This document shows, in pieces, positions 17,246 through 25,376 of a stretch of DNA of 64,000 bases (positions within the stretch are counted from its first letter, which is position 1; each line of letters opens with the position of its first letter). A program made the position numbers and the translations under genes. Source of the stretch: Bacillota bacterium (lineage in GTDB: Bacteria > Bacillota > Clostridia > Christensenellales > Christensenellaceae); contig JAEWMJ010000032.1 in the NCBI GenBank assembly GCA_023393165.1, forward strand, positions 124,001-188,000, read 5' to 3'. The notes below the pieces were generated by a model. The model was not told the DNA's origin and searched no databases. It saw nothing but the letters and a program-made list of their open reading frames with translations.

Positions 17246-17643
17246 GCGAGCACTTTTTCTATCGTAAGAATGTTTTTTCCGTCTTCATACCTGTAGGTCA
17301 TGTTGTCCATACTTTTCTTGACGATGAATATCCCGAGGCCGCCGATTTTTCTGTCGCCTGCGCCCGAGGAAGTATCCGGATCTTCTTTTTCGAGAGGATT
17401 ATACGGAACGCCGCCGTCCGTAAATGTCACGGTTATTTTGCCGCCCTGAATGCCGCAGGCGACGGTGGCAAGCCCGTCTCCTTCATAGGCATAATGCGCG
17501 ATGTTTACAAATATCTCCTCCACCGCTATATCGATCTGCGCCAATATTTTTGCGGCGCAGCCCGCCTCATTAAGCTCCGTTTCTATAAACGCAATCACCT
17601 CGTCCAGGCATTCCAGTCTGGACGGAACCGTAATACTTTTCAT
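17242..17643 (-). CDS. RsbW-like serine kinase / anti-sigma factor
   Basis: A 133-residue stand-alone HATPase_c_2 protein. The N-box VEEIFVNIAHYAY (Glu42, Glu43, Asn47), G1 box DGGVPYNP (Asp76) and loop IGGLGIFIVKK are intact, as in SpoIIAB/RsbW kinases, which phosphorylate a STAS partner and sequester a target. The start MKSITVP follows a GGGGG-containing site; the longer frame overlaps the phosphatase gene and is not needed. It is the last gene of the operon headed by the STAS gene, 10 bp after the phosphatase. No sigma-factor gene is in the window, so the target is open. Confidence 0.88.
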   Translation of the reverse strand: MKSITVPSRLECLDEVIAFIETELNEAGCAAKILAQIDIAVEEIFVNIAHYAYEGDGLATVACGIQGGKITVTFTDGGVPYNPLEKEDPDTSSGAGDRKIGGLGIFIVKKSMDNMTYRYEDGKNILTIEKVLA

Positions 17644-17653
17644 TGGCGCCCCC

Positions 17654-19243
17654 TTACATGATCTTGAGCACAAGCATGGTGATATCGTCAAACTGCGGCG
17701 CTTCCTTTGCAAAGGCATCGATATCGGCTTTGACGCCTGCCAGCAGTTCGCGGATGGAAAGCCCGCTGTGCTCCTCAAGCACATTTCTGAGCCTTTCTTC
17801 CCCGTAAAGCCGGTTCTCCGGGTCCACCGCCTCGGTCACGCCGTCGGTATACAGGCAGAGCACGTCGCCTTTTTCAAGCCGCAGTTCCTCCTGCCGGTAT
17901 TTTGTGTCTTCCATGCCCGCAAGCACAAATCCCGCGCGCGTTTTCCTGTATTCAAACGCCCCGTCCGCTTTTTTCAGGAGCGGCGGATTATGCCCCGCGT
18001 TCACAAACGTAAATTTCCCCGTGCTGATCTCCAGCACGCCCATCCAGGCGGTCACAAACATGCCGGCGTCGTTATTTACGCAGAGCTGCGCGTTCACGGA
18101 AGTGAACACTTCTGCCGGGGCCAGTCCTGCCTGCGCCTGGTTTTTGATCAGTGTTTTCGCGATCACCATAAACAGCGCCGCGGGCACGCCCTTGCCGGAA
18201 ACGTCCGCGATCACTACGGCAAGATGGTCGGGGTCAATCATAAATATGTCGTAAAAATCCCCGCCAACTTCTTTTGCCGGCTGCATGGCGGCGTATATAT
18301 CAAATTCCGTACGCTCCGGGAAAGGCGGAAAGATGCTGGGCAGCATGGACGCCTGGATATGCGCCGCAACCTGCAGCTCTGCGCCGATCCTTTCCTTTTC
18401 CGCGGTCACAGCGGTTATATTTTCAATGTAGGTGTATATATCCTGTTCCATTGTCTTGATGGACCGATACAATTTTTCTATTTCATCTCCCGTATGGATA
18501 TTGAGTTTGGAGATGGCCGATTCACCCATCACCTGCATGCCCTTTTTATCCTTGTCAACAAACGAACCGGCAGCGGCGGACAGTGCGTTTATGGGCGATA
18601 CCACCGATCTTTCGATCATAAAGATCAGTATGGCGATGATACCCACCGTAGCGGCGATCAGCACCGCGCAGACCAGGAGCAGGAAGTTCTGGCGGTCCGC
18701 CATTACCTCGTCCATGGAGATATCAGCCAATGCCAGCGCGACAACTTTCCCGTCCCGGTTGATGATGGGCGCGCCCGCGGAACAAAGCCAGCCGTACTCC
18801 GAATCCGTTATAAAGGCGGGAAGGCCCTGGTCCAGTTTATCAAGGTACTGAATATTCTGCTTCGCTATCGGGTCCGTCTGTCCCAGCGGGCATGCGGTTT
18901 CCTCGTTGTCCGCGTCCATAATATAGGTGCATCCCCCGGCAGCCACCTTCTGGACATACAGATACTTGACGTCGTTGCTGTCCTTGATCTTAAAAAGGAT
19001 ATTCAGCATTCTTGTATAATCGTCATCCTTTTCCATTGTTTCCAGATACGTGCCGATTTTTTCAGCATCCATCATAGACGCAGCGGTTTTGGCGATATTC
19101 ATCGCGTTGCTCTTGAAATGCTCGTCCATCTCGTTTGAATAAACGGTATAGCTGATGACGATCGCGGTTGAGGCCAATATGACAGCCACCAGCAAAACAC
19201 CCAAAACGGCCTTCACCCTGAGCGATAATTTTTTCTTTTTCAT
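17654..19243 (-). CDS. Membrane sensor with HAMP and SpoIIE-type PP2C phosphatase
   Basis: Likely dephosphorylates a phospho-STAS protein in response to an extracellular signal. The 529-residue protein has TM1 (~11-33), an extracellular Cache-like sensor (~34-185), TM2 (~187-210), HAMP (~211-265), a short coiled coil and a SpoIIE PP2C domain (~310-529). Metal-site motifs GGDFYD (327-332), ADVSGKG (346-352), YTDGVTEA and FDDITMLVLK are complete. The start MKKKKLS follows AAAGGAGG. It overlaps or abuts its neighbours in the STAS-DUF2156-MATE-phosphatase-RsbW operon, which supplies all classic partner-switching roles. Confidence 0.92.
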   Translation of the reverse strand: MKKKKLSLRVKAVLGVLLVAVILASTAIVISYTVYSNEMDEHFKSNAMNIAKTAASMMDAEKIGTYLETMEKDDDYTRMLNILFKIKDSNDVKYLYVQKVAAGGCTYIMDADNEETACPLGQTDPIAKQNIQYLDKLDQGLPAFITDSEYGWLCSAGAPIINRDGKVVALALADISMDEVMADRQNFLLLVCAVLIAATVGIIAILIFMIERSVVSPINALSAAAGSFVDKDKKGMQVMGESAISKLNIHTGDEIEKLYRSIKTMEQDIYTYIENITAVTAEKERIGAELQVAAHIQASMLPSIFPPFPERTEFDIYAAMQPAKEVGGDFYDIFMIDPDHLAVVIADVSGKGVPAALFMVIAKTLIKNQAQAGLAPAEVFTSVNAQLCVNNDAGMFVTAWMGVLEISTGKFTFVNAGHNPPLLKKADGAFEYRKTRAGFVLAGMEDTKYRQEELRLEKGDVLCLYTDGVTEAVDPENRLYGEERLRNVLEEHSGLSIRELLAGVKADIDAFAKEAPQFDDITMLVLKIM

Positions 19244-19293
19244 GGGAACGCCTCCTTTTTTCTGTTTATAGGAAGGTTTTATAAATCCATGGA

Positions 19294-21030
19294 TCACACT
19301 CTCACCGTGAGCGTGTTGAATCCCTGGTATCTCCTGTAGAAAAAATCCTTGGCCTTGTTTTTGATCATAAGGATTCCAAGGCTGTCCAGCTCCTTTTCGG
19401 TATCGTTGATCTCCACTTTTTTGGTGATCATGTCAAAGGGGTTGAACGTTGTTGCGTTGTCCCTGATATGCAGTTCAAACTCCCCGGTTTCTCCGGCGAT
19501 CAACGTTAAATGGATATATTCTCCGCCCCTTGGGCCGAATGCGTTTTTGATAATGGACTGGCAGATCTCTTCCACCGTCATTGTGACATAATAGGACTGC
19601 TTTGCGTCCGCATCCCATTTGTCGCAGAATTCCTGCACATCCGAAATCAGCATTCCGATGTCTTCGTCCTTATTTTCAATGATACGGTTGTAAATCCTGG
19701 TCTCGTCCATGGCCCGGGCGGTCCTTTCCGCACGGCTGAGCCGCCTCATAAGCGCCCATACGGCAAGGCTTGCCGCCTCCGTTATGGGAAAGACCCACCA
19801 GAATAGCCCGCTTCCTGTGAATCCAAACGCAACCGTGAGGGGCAGCAGCAGGATAAAATTTCTTAATATCCCGATGGTAAACGACCATTTCGCCTGGCCG
19901 GACGACTGGTAATATGCGGACATGATCATGCTGACGCCGGCAAATACCGAACCGGCGCAGACCAGCCGGAGCGCGTAACCGCCAAGGGCTGTATTTTCCC
20001 TGAGGCCGAAAATGCCGCATACGTCCGCGGAAAAAATGGCGATTACCAGTATCAGCGACGCGCTGAGGCCCATGCCCCAGAAAAATGACATCCTGAGCAC
20101 GCCTGTTGCTGAGGACTTGTTTTTCTCTCCGGTAAAGGTACTGGCCAGGGGCTGCAGCGTGGATACCATTGCTTCAAAGAAGCACAGCGCGACAAAAGAG
20201 GTGTTGAGGACCACGTCCAATATCGCGACGCCGCCCTCTCCGCTGATCCTCATGAGTATATTGTTTGCAAGCAGCAAAAACATGAATTGGAACATATACT
20301 GGTTGGATGTGGACAGCCCTATGCGGAAGCTTTTGAAAATTTCGCCCAGATCCGGGCGGACCGCCTGAAGGCCCAGAATATTGTGTTTTATGAACAAATG
20401 CGGAAGGTAGACCGCTATAGACGCGGCTTGTCCGATCACCGTAGACCACACCGCTCCCGCGATGCCGTAATCCATCAGTATTACAAAAACGTAATTGAGG
20501 ACAATATCAAGCGCGTTTCCAACCACAAAGCCTATGCTGGCCAGTTTCTGGTTGTCGTCGTTTCTTATGAAATAATAAAGCAGAAAATTGAGAAAAAATA
20601 ACGGCGACGCACTCACGAGTATTTTTGCATAGGTGTGGCTCATTTGATAGAGCGCCGAACCTTTGGCCGTCGCGCCAAGGCCGTATAAAATCTGCGGAAG
20701 GAACAGGTTGCCCAATACGGCAAAAAGTATGCTGATAAAAAGCGCCGCCATAAGCATACGGTTAAAATGTACTTTTGCGGCCTTTGCCCTTCCCTCGCCC
20801 AAGAGCCGGGCATATTCGATGGAACCCCCGACACTTAAGCCGATATCGAATACGTTAAACACCATGTATATGGGCAGTACCAGGTTGATGGCGGCAAGCC
20901 CGGCCTCGCCCATCCTGGCGCCGACAACCAGCGCGTCCACAATGTTGCCGAATGCCAGCGCGGCGGAGCACACCAGGGAAGGCGCTAAAAAACGATAAAA
21001 CATTTTCCTGGTAAAGTGTTCTTGCTTCAT
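19294..21030 (-). CDS. MATE transporter fused to a degenerate HATPase domain (fusion 2)
   Basis: A 578-residue paralogue of the protein at 15518. MATE membrane domain ~10-430; HATPase domain ~445-578. The N-box is VEEICQSIIKNAF, so Ser492 replaces the Mg-binding Asn. The G1 box is RDNATTFNP: Asp524 is kept but the next glycine is lost. The LGILMIKNKA loop is kept. The start MKQEHF was chosen because it begins the domain; the frame overlaps the end of the DUF2156 gene by 4 bp, consistent with coupling. Located between the DUF2156 gene and the phosphatase, it is physically embedded in the partner-switching operon. Substrate and direction of transport unknown. Confidence 0.86.
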   Translation of the reverse strand: MKQEHFTRKMFYRFLAPSLVCSAALAFGNIVDALVVGARMGEAGLAAINLVLPIYMVFNVFDIGLSVGGSIEYARLLGEGRAKAAKVHFNRMLMAALFISILFAVLGNLFLPQILYGLGATAKGSALYQMSHTYAKILVSASPLFFLNFLLYYFIRNDDNQKLASIGFVVGNALDIVLNYVFVILMDYGIAGAVWSTVIGQAASIAVYLPHLFIKHNILGLQAVRPDLGEIFKSFRIGLSTSNQYMFQFMFLLLANNILMRISGEGGVAILDVVLNTSFVALCFFEAMVSTLQPLASTFTGEKNKSSATGVLRMSFFWGMGLSASLILVIAIFSADVCGIFGLRENTALGGYALRLVCAGSVFAGVSMIMSAYYQSSGQAKWSFTIGILRNFILLLPLTVAFGFTGSGLFWWVFPITEAASLAVWALMRRLSRAERTARAMDETRIYNRIIENKDEDIGMLISDVQEFCDKWDADAKQSYYVTMTVEEICQSIIKNAFGPRGGEYIHLTLIAGETGEFELHIRDNATTFNPFDMITKKVEINDTEKELDSLGILMIKNKAKDFFYRRYQGFNTLTVRV

Positions 21031-21899
21031 ACAATCGGGGTCCCTTCCCACATTTCCCAAAGTTTTACCGGCCGCATATCGTTTTTATGAATGCGCAGCC
21101 CCTTTATGCCGAAATCTTCTTCCGCGTTCAAATAGGCGAACCGGCTGGAGATGATTTTACACAATTCTATTGTCGCATAATAATCCAGCCCGGTGACCGC
21201 CGACTTTTGCTTTGCCAAACAAAGGTCGAAAGAATCCTCGCTGATGCCGCAGCCCGCCGTTACCGCATACGGTTCGCCGTCCACATAAACAAGCGCGCCC
21301 GTAAGGCCGAGCGTGTCCGCCTCATTGACCGCGCGGAACGCGACGCCGATATCGTCGAGCGGCCGGCCATCCCGCATTTCATGGTTTTGCGCCCATGCCT
21401 CTATGATTTCTTTTGCGGCGCCGCGGTTTTTGGCGTTCAGGATTTCCGTATGAAGGCTGTGCTCTCTTTCCAGATGGTGCAGTTTCGTGCGGATTTTGGC
21501 GAATTTGCCGCCCGACATTCCGATCAGTTCGGCCGTGTCGTATATGTACTCGCATGAATCGCGGTCGTACGATATATCAAAGCAGCCGTGAAAATATTGG
21601 TTGATAAATTCCACGTCTGCGGCGTTCATATAGCATAATTTGAAATTTTTTTCGCGCATGTGTTCACGGATAAACCGTTCTTTCCGCTTCAGATCCCCGC
21701 AGGGAAAGAAAAAACAGTTTTCCCCCTTAAAGCCGCACCGGATCACAAAGAAATCGTCGTCGCAAGCTATGCTTAATCCCATCTCTTTCTGCCATAAATA
21801 GAGCGAGCTGAAAGCGTGCGAGGACAATGGATGATTGTATTTTTTTCGGATTTTTTCAATCGTATCTCTGCCGGACATCTCGATTTTGTTAAAACCCAT
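21027..21899 (-). CDS. DUF2156 (phosphatidylglycerol lysyltransferase C-terminal-like) protein
   Basis: A 290-residue soluble protein with a double GNAT-like fold as in the catalytic domain of MprF (LPG synthase). Family hallmarks near the C-terminus are visible: LNAEEDFGIKGLRIHKNDMRPVKLWEMW. No membrane segments are present, unlike full-length MprF. Stand-alone DUF2156 proteins are common in Firmicutes and mostly uncharacterised; aminoacyl transfer to lipid or protein is possible. It lies 14 bp after the STAS gene and overlaps fusion 2. Confidence 0.85.
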   Translation of the reverse strand: MGFNKIEMSGRDTIEKIRKKYNHPLSSHAFSSLYLWQKEMGLSIACDDDFFVIRCGFKGENCFFFPCGDLKRKERFIREHMREKNFKLCYMNAADVEFINQYFHGCFDISYDRDSCEYIYDTAELIGMSGGKFAKIRTKLHHLEREHSLHTEILNAKNRGAAKEIIEAWAQNHEMRDGRPLDDIGVAFRAVNEADTLGLTGALVYVDGEPYAVTAGCGISEDSFDLCLAKQKSAVTGLDYYATIELCKIISSRFAYLNAEEDFGIKGLRIHKNDMRPVKLWEMWEGTPIV

Positions 21900-21913
21900 G
21901 TTTAACGTATATG

Positions 21914-22219
21914 TCAGTCCTTTTCGATGGTCAGTATATCAATAAATCCCGTAATTTCAAAAACTTCCATAATGGTGTCGTTCACGTTTTTGATCACCAT
22001 TTTTCCCTGTTTGTTCATGGCCTTCTGCGCGGCGAGGATTACGCGCAGTCCCGCGCTGGATACATATTCGAGTTCCGCGCAATCCAGCACAAGCCCGGAC
22101 GCTATGTCAAAGACGGATTCTTTCAGCTCTGCTTCCAGACTGGGCGTTGTTGTGGTGTCCAGCCTGCCCTTCAGGGCAATGGTCACTATTCCTTCGCTTG
22201 TCGTTTTTTTAATTTCCAC
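21914..22219 (-). CDS. STAS-domain anti-sigma factor antagonist (RsbV/SpoIIAA-like)
   Basis: A 101-residue single STAS domain. The signature YVSSAGLRVIL holds the candidate phosphoacceptor serine (Ser54/Ser55). The start was set at a GTG giving MEIKKTTSEG, because AAGGAGGG lies 7 bp upstream; the longer frame would run through that site. First gene of the partner-switching operon, so it is the expected substrate of both the RsbW-like kinase and the SpoIIE-type phosphatase downstream. Confidence 0.9.
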   Translation of the reverse strand: MEIKKTTSEGIVTIALKGRLDTTTTPSLEAELKESVFDIASGLVLDCAELEYVSSAGLRVILAAQKAMNKQGKMVIKNVNDTIMEVFEITGFIDILTIEKD

Positions 22220-22253
22220 GTTAGAGCCCTCCTTAAGATTAATCATAACAAAT

Positions 22254-22283
22254 TCATAATACCATAATATGACACGAACCTAC
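22254..22283 (-). promoter_or_regulatory. Probable promoter of the partner-switching operon
   Basis: On the minus strand TTGTAG is followed after 18 bp by TATTAT, about 35 bp before the GTG start of the STAS gene. Positions are approximate within a few bases. Confidence 0.45.
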
Positions 22284-22372
22284 AATTGTTTTGTATTAGG
22301 GCAGGCGCTTAAGCGCCCGCTTTTCCGCTTTTTTACGGGCCTTTTTTTTGCCTATGCCCTACACACTTTCAA

Positions 22373-22489
22373 AGGGCGCTGAAAGCCCCAAATACAAGGC
22401 ATTTTGAGCATTGTGACGGAAGCGTAGTTAAACCTACGCTGAGGAATAAGCGGAAAAATAACACAGTAGTTGGGGCTTTTCAGCGCCCT
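22373..22489. repeat. Dispersed repeat family, copy A (117 bp, terminal inverted repeats)
   Basis: Left terminus AGGGCGCTGAAAGCCCCAA (22373-22391) and right terminus TTGGGGCTTTTCAGCGCCCT (22470-22489) are near-perfect inverted copies. Inside is the hairpin AGCGTAGTTAAACCTACGCT (22421-22440), found with one change in copy B. There is no coding capacity. It lies 3 bp from the stop codon of the GltD-like gene. It resembles a MITE, or a structured 3' UTR element. Confidence 0.75.
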
Positions 22490-22492
22490 GAA

Positions 22493-23722
22493 TTATTTAT
22501 TGCAGCAAAACTCCTCTATACTTTGCGCAGCCCGCTTTGCCATTGCGACCGCTTCCACGGCCGTCCGCGGGCCCGTTACAATATCGCCCGCCGCAAATAC
22601 GCCCTTTCTGCTGGTATATCCGCTTTCGTCCGCCTGTATCAGTCCCCAGTCCGTTTTGGAAAGGGCGCCGTGCCCGGCCAGCACATCCGAGTTGGGGCCC
22701 TGGCCGATCGCGAGGATCACGGAATCCGCTTCTATTTTCTGCGGTTTGCCAAAGTTCTCCGTAAACGTTTTTTGACCGTCCGCATCCTCTTCTATCTCCA
22801 CGGGGACGCAGACAATACCGTCTTCTTCTATCTTGACGGTTTCAAGCTGGTACAGGAAACGGACGCCGTCGATTTTTGCCATTTCAATCTCATGTTTGTT
22901 TCCGGTCATGGAGTCCTTGTCTCTGTTGAAAATCACGTTCACCTGGCAATGGCTTTTGCGGATGGCCGTCCGCGCGGCGTCCAGCGCGACGTTGCCCGCG
23001 CCGATCACCACGACCTTTTCGCCCAGATAATACGAATCCGGCGTCTTCAGGTAATCGATGGCAAAGCTTACATGGCCCAGCGTTTCGCCCAGCAGACCCA
23101 GCCTGTTTGGACGTCCCACGCCCGTTGAAACGAACACGGCGTCATACCCGTCTATAAACATATCCTCAATGGTGATATTCGGCCCCATCAGGGTATTGGG
23201 GCGGAATTTTACGCCCAGCCGGTGCAAAAGATCCGCGTATTTATTAAGCAATGTTCTGGGCAAACGGAATTCGGGAATGCCGTACCTTAAAATGCCGCCG
23301 ATCTTATCCCTGGCTTCGATCAGCGAAACGCTGAATCCCTTTAAAGCAAGCAGTATCGAAACGGTTATGCCCGCTGGGCCGGCGCCCAGCACGCCCACCC
23401 TGAAGCCGTTCTTTTCGATTTTGGGGGGTATAAGGGTTTCAAGATACAGCCCGGATACATACTGTTCGATCTCATAAAAGTGCACGGGCTCGCCCTTGCG
23501 CCCGAGTACGCAGTTGCCGCAGCAATTCCTTTCATGCGGACAAATGACGGAGCAAATCGCAGAAAGCGGATTGTTTTCAAAAAGCATTTTTCCCGCCGCT
23601 TTGATATCCCCGTCCCGGAAAAGCCCGACAACCTGCGGGATAGGCGTTCCTACTGGACAATTTTTTGAACACATGGATACTTTGCATTGGAGGCATCTGG
23701 ACGCTTGTTCGATAATACTCAT
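22493..23722 (-). CDS. GltD-like FAD/NAD(P)-dependent oxidoreductase
   Basis: A 409-residue homologue of the glutamate synthase small subunit. The N-terminal Cys-rich domain (CLQCKVSMCSKNCPVG; ICSVICPHERNCCGNCVLG) should bind two 4Fe-4S clusters. The FAD motif VGVLGAGPAGITVSILL, the NAD(P) motif KVVVIGAGNVALDAARTAI and the C-terminal GVFAAGDIVTGPRTAVEA are intact. No glutamate synthase large subunit is nearby, so it may be a flavin-based electron-transfer subunit (NfnB/SudA-like) rather than part of glutamate synthase. AGGAA precedes the ATG; the GGDEF gene is 34 bp upstream. Confidence 0.88.
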   Translation of the reverse strand: MSIIEQASRCLQCKVSMCSKNCPVGTPIPQVVGLFRDGDIKAAGKMLFENNPLSAICSVICPHERNCCGNCVLGRKGEPVHFYEIEQYVSGLYLETLIPPKIEKNGFRVGVLGAGPAGITVSILLALKGFSVSLIEARDKIGGILRYGIPEFRLPRTLLNKYADLLHRLGVKFRPNTLMGPNITIEDMFIDGYDAVFVSTGVGRPNRLGLLGETLGHVSFAIDYLKTPDSYYLGEKVVVIGAGNVALDAARTAIRKSHCQVNVIFNRDKDSMTGNKHEIEMAKIDGVRFLYQLETVKIEEDGIVCVPVEIEEDADGQKTFTENFGKPQKIEADSVILAIGQGPNSDVLAGHGALSKTDWGLIQADESGYTSRKGVFAAGDIVTGPRTAVEAVAMAKRAAQSIEEFCCNK

Positions 23723-23756
23723 TTGCTATTCCTTCCATTCCGTTATAATACGTTTT

Positions 23757-24731
23757 TTATTCCGAAATCTGATTGCGCCCTTTTTGTTTTGCCCGGTACA
23801 GGGCCTGGTCCGCGGCTTTGATCAGTTCCTTCCAGCCAGACTCCCGGCCGGACTTCTGCGAGGCAACGCCGATGCTGACCGTCAGCCTTCCGTACGGAGA
23901 GCAGCCGTTTTCTATGTTGAGGCCGCGTATACCCTTGAGCATTTTTTCGGCTATATTGCGCGCGGCTTTTATATCCGAGCCGGATATCACCGCGATAAAT
24001 TCATCCCCGCCGTAACGGGCAACCAGATCGTCCGGCCGTCTGAGCGCTTTGTTCAACGTTTTTGCAATTGTAACGAGGCATTCGTCCCCCGCTTCGTGGC
24101 CCCGGTTATCGTTGATCTCTTTGAAATAATCCGCGTCTATCATGATCACAGACAAAGACTTCTGTTCCCGTATTGACCGCCGCCATTCCCTGGCGCAAAC
24201 ATCGTTAAAATAACGGCGGTTAGGCAGGCCGGTCAGTTCGTCCAGATAGGAAAGCCGCCGTAGTTTCTGGTTCAGCTCCTTGATTTTTTCGTTTGCCGCG
24301 GCCGCGTCCCGCAGTTCATGGAGTTCCGTAACATCGCTGAATAAAACGGTTACCCCGATGGATTGCAGGCCGTTTTCGGTATTCACTTTGAGAAACGAGG
24401 TGGTCATAAACAGGGTTTTATGATGACGCCCGGTAAAATAAGCGCAGATTTTGTGGTGGGTCATGGAGGCGTCGTAAACCGCGTCCAGAATGATCTGTAT
24501 GAAATCGTCGTTTTCCGGATAATTAAAAAAAACATCGGATAGTTTTTTGTCCGCGACCTGATCCTCCCTGAGTTCCAGGATATCCGCCGCCGCCCGGTTT
24601 ACCGTTGTGATGACGCCGGCATGATCGATCGTCAGTACGCCGTCGTGCATGTTTTCTATCACATGCAGATAAACAAGGGAGCTGTGCATAAAACTATTGA
24701 TCAAGAGCGGGCCGTCTATAAAACCATCCAT
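23757..24731 (-). CDS. PAS-GGDEF diguanylate cyclase
   Basis: A 324-residue protein predicted to make cyclic di-GMP. A PAS domain occupies ~18-140 (starting LVYLHVIENMHDGVLTIDHAG), then a short coiled coil (~135-160) and the GGDEF domain (~160-324). The active-site YGGDEF is intact and the inhibitory-site motif RPDD lies five residues before it. There is no membrane segment, so a cytoplasmic signal is sensed. It precedes the GltD-like gene in the same direction, close to the partner-switching cluster, but a functional link is not shown. Confidence 0.92.
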   Translation of the reverse strand: MDGFIDGPLLINSFMHSSLVYLHVIENMHDGVLTIDHAGVITTVNRAAADILELREDQVADKKLSDVFFNYPENDDFIQIILDAVYDASMTHHKICAYFTGRHHKTLFMTTSFLKVNTENGLQSIGVTVLFSDVTELHELRDAAAANEKIKELNQKLRRLSYLDELTGLPNRRYFNDVCAREWRRSIREQKSLSVIMIDADYFKEINDNRGHEAGDECLVTIAKTLNKALRRPDDLVARYGGDEFIAVISGSDIKAARNIAEKMLKGIRGLNIENGCSPYGRLTVSIGVASQKSGRESGWKELIKAADQALYRAKQKGRNQISE

Positions 24732-24885
24732 AAAATACCTTTTAATACATATGATTCTCTTGTCTTTTTATATTGTCGAATCCGTGCCCTGAATATCCAG
24801 TCTAAGCGGCGCTATTCTTTTGTATTATACGAAAATATGTTATATTTTTCAATTATTTTGTCGAAAAATGCTTTTTAATTCAGAA

Positions 24886-24914
24886 CAAAATAAAGAGCCC
24901 GGATTAACCGGGCT
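24886..24914 (-). terminator. Terminator, probably for uraA
   Basis: On the minus strand GAGCCCGG-TTAAT-CCGGGCTC is followed by TTTATTTTG. It is about 460 bp beyond the uraA stop codon, with repeat copy B lying in between. Confidence 0.7.
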
Positions 24915-24975
24915 CCAGCTTTGTTGTTTAGTGAATTAAAAACATTTAAATTAGAATTTCATTATCAATTACGAA

Positions 24976-25371
24976 GGACGCTGAAAGCCCCACTACCCAC
25001 CCCAAAAATCTACGATTTTTCGGGGACCCCGGCCAGGCGTTCTGAGAGCGTAGCCGACCGCCGCCAGTGGCGGAAGAAGGAAGGCGAACGCTCACTGAGC
25101 ATGAGATAAGCACAAGTGCAATGCTATAATAAAGAGCTTACACGTAGTGCGAATCACAAGCGTAAGTGCCGAGGCGACGCAAGCGTAGTAAAACCTACGC
25201 TGGGAACGGAGCCGAGCGCACGCCCAAGCGTGATGAAGCGAGGTGAACGTTCACTGAGCGCTAGATAAGGGCGAGCAATATTCTCCATATATTTCTAACG
25301 CGATGCCCGAATCAGCAGCGAAGTGCTGGGTTGCGGAAAAACAACACAGTAGTGGGGGTTTCTCAGCGGCC
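24976..25371. repeat. Dispersed repeat family, copy B (396 bp)
   Basis: Left end GGACGCTGAAAGCCCCACTA (24976-24995) and right end GTAGTGGGGGTTTCTCAGCG (25349-25368) are imperfect inverted repeats. It shares with copy A the hairpin AGCGTAGTAAAACCTACGCT (25192-25211). Inside are two similar modules containing GCGAACGCTCACTGAGC (near 25083) and GTGAACGTTCACTGAGC (near 25243), each followed by AGATAAG. A palindrome GCCGCCAGTGGCGG is near 25060. No open frame resembles a transposase. It ends 5 bp from the uraA stop codon. Confidence 0.75.
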
Positions 25372-25376
25372 TGATA

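Larger units (their letters stand above)
24732..25376. other. 645-bp non-coding region holding the uraA terminator and a repeat element
   Basis: No credible gene. From left to right it holds the upstream region of the GGDEF gene, a terminator at 24894-24914 and the 396-bp repeat copy B (24976-25371). The terminator points at transcripts coming from uraA, so the repeat sits between uraA and its terminator. Confidence 0.7.

Noticed and set aside
17501..19138. Long plus-strand open frame (545 codons) opposite the phosphatase gene
   Set aside because: It is the antisense shadow of the SpoIIE-type phosphatase, has no ribosome-binding site and a low-complexity His/Arg-rich translation.
22302..22345. 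GC palindrome GGCGCTTAAGCGCC followed by T-rich sequence, read as a plus-strand terminator
   Set aside because: No plus-strand gene ends there; it may belong to the flank of repeat copy A or to the end of the GltD-like transcript, but neither could be supported.
22493..23722. Annotation as glutamate synthase small subunit gltD
   Set aside because: No large subunit nearby; the domain set is shared with several other electron-transfer subunits, so only the family is named.
24976..25371. Copy B considered as a CRISPR array
   Set aside because: Repeats are not evenly spaced, differ in sequence, and no cas genes are present.
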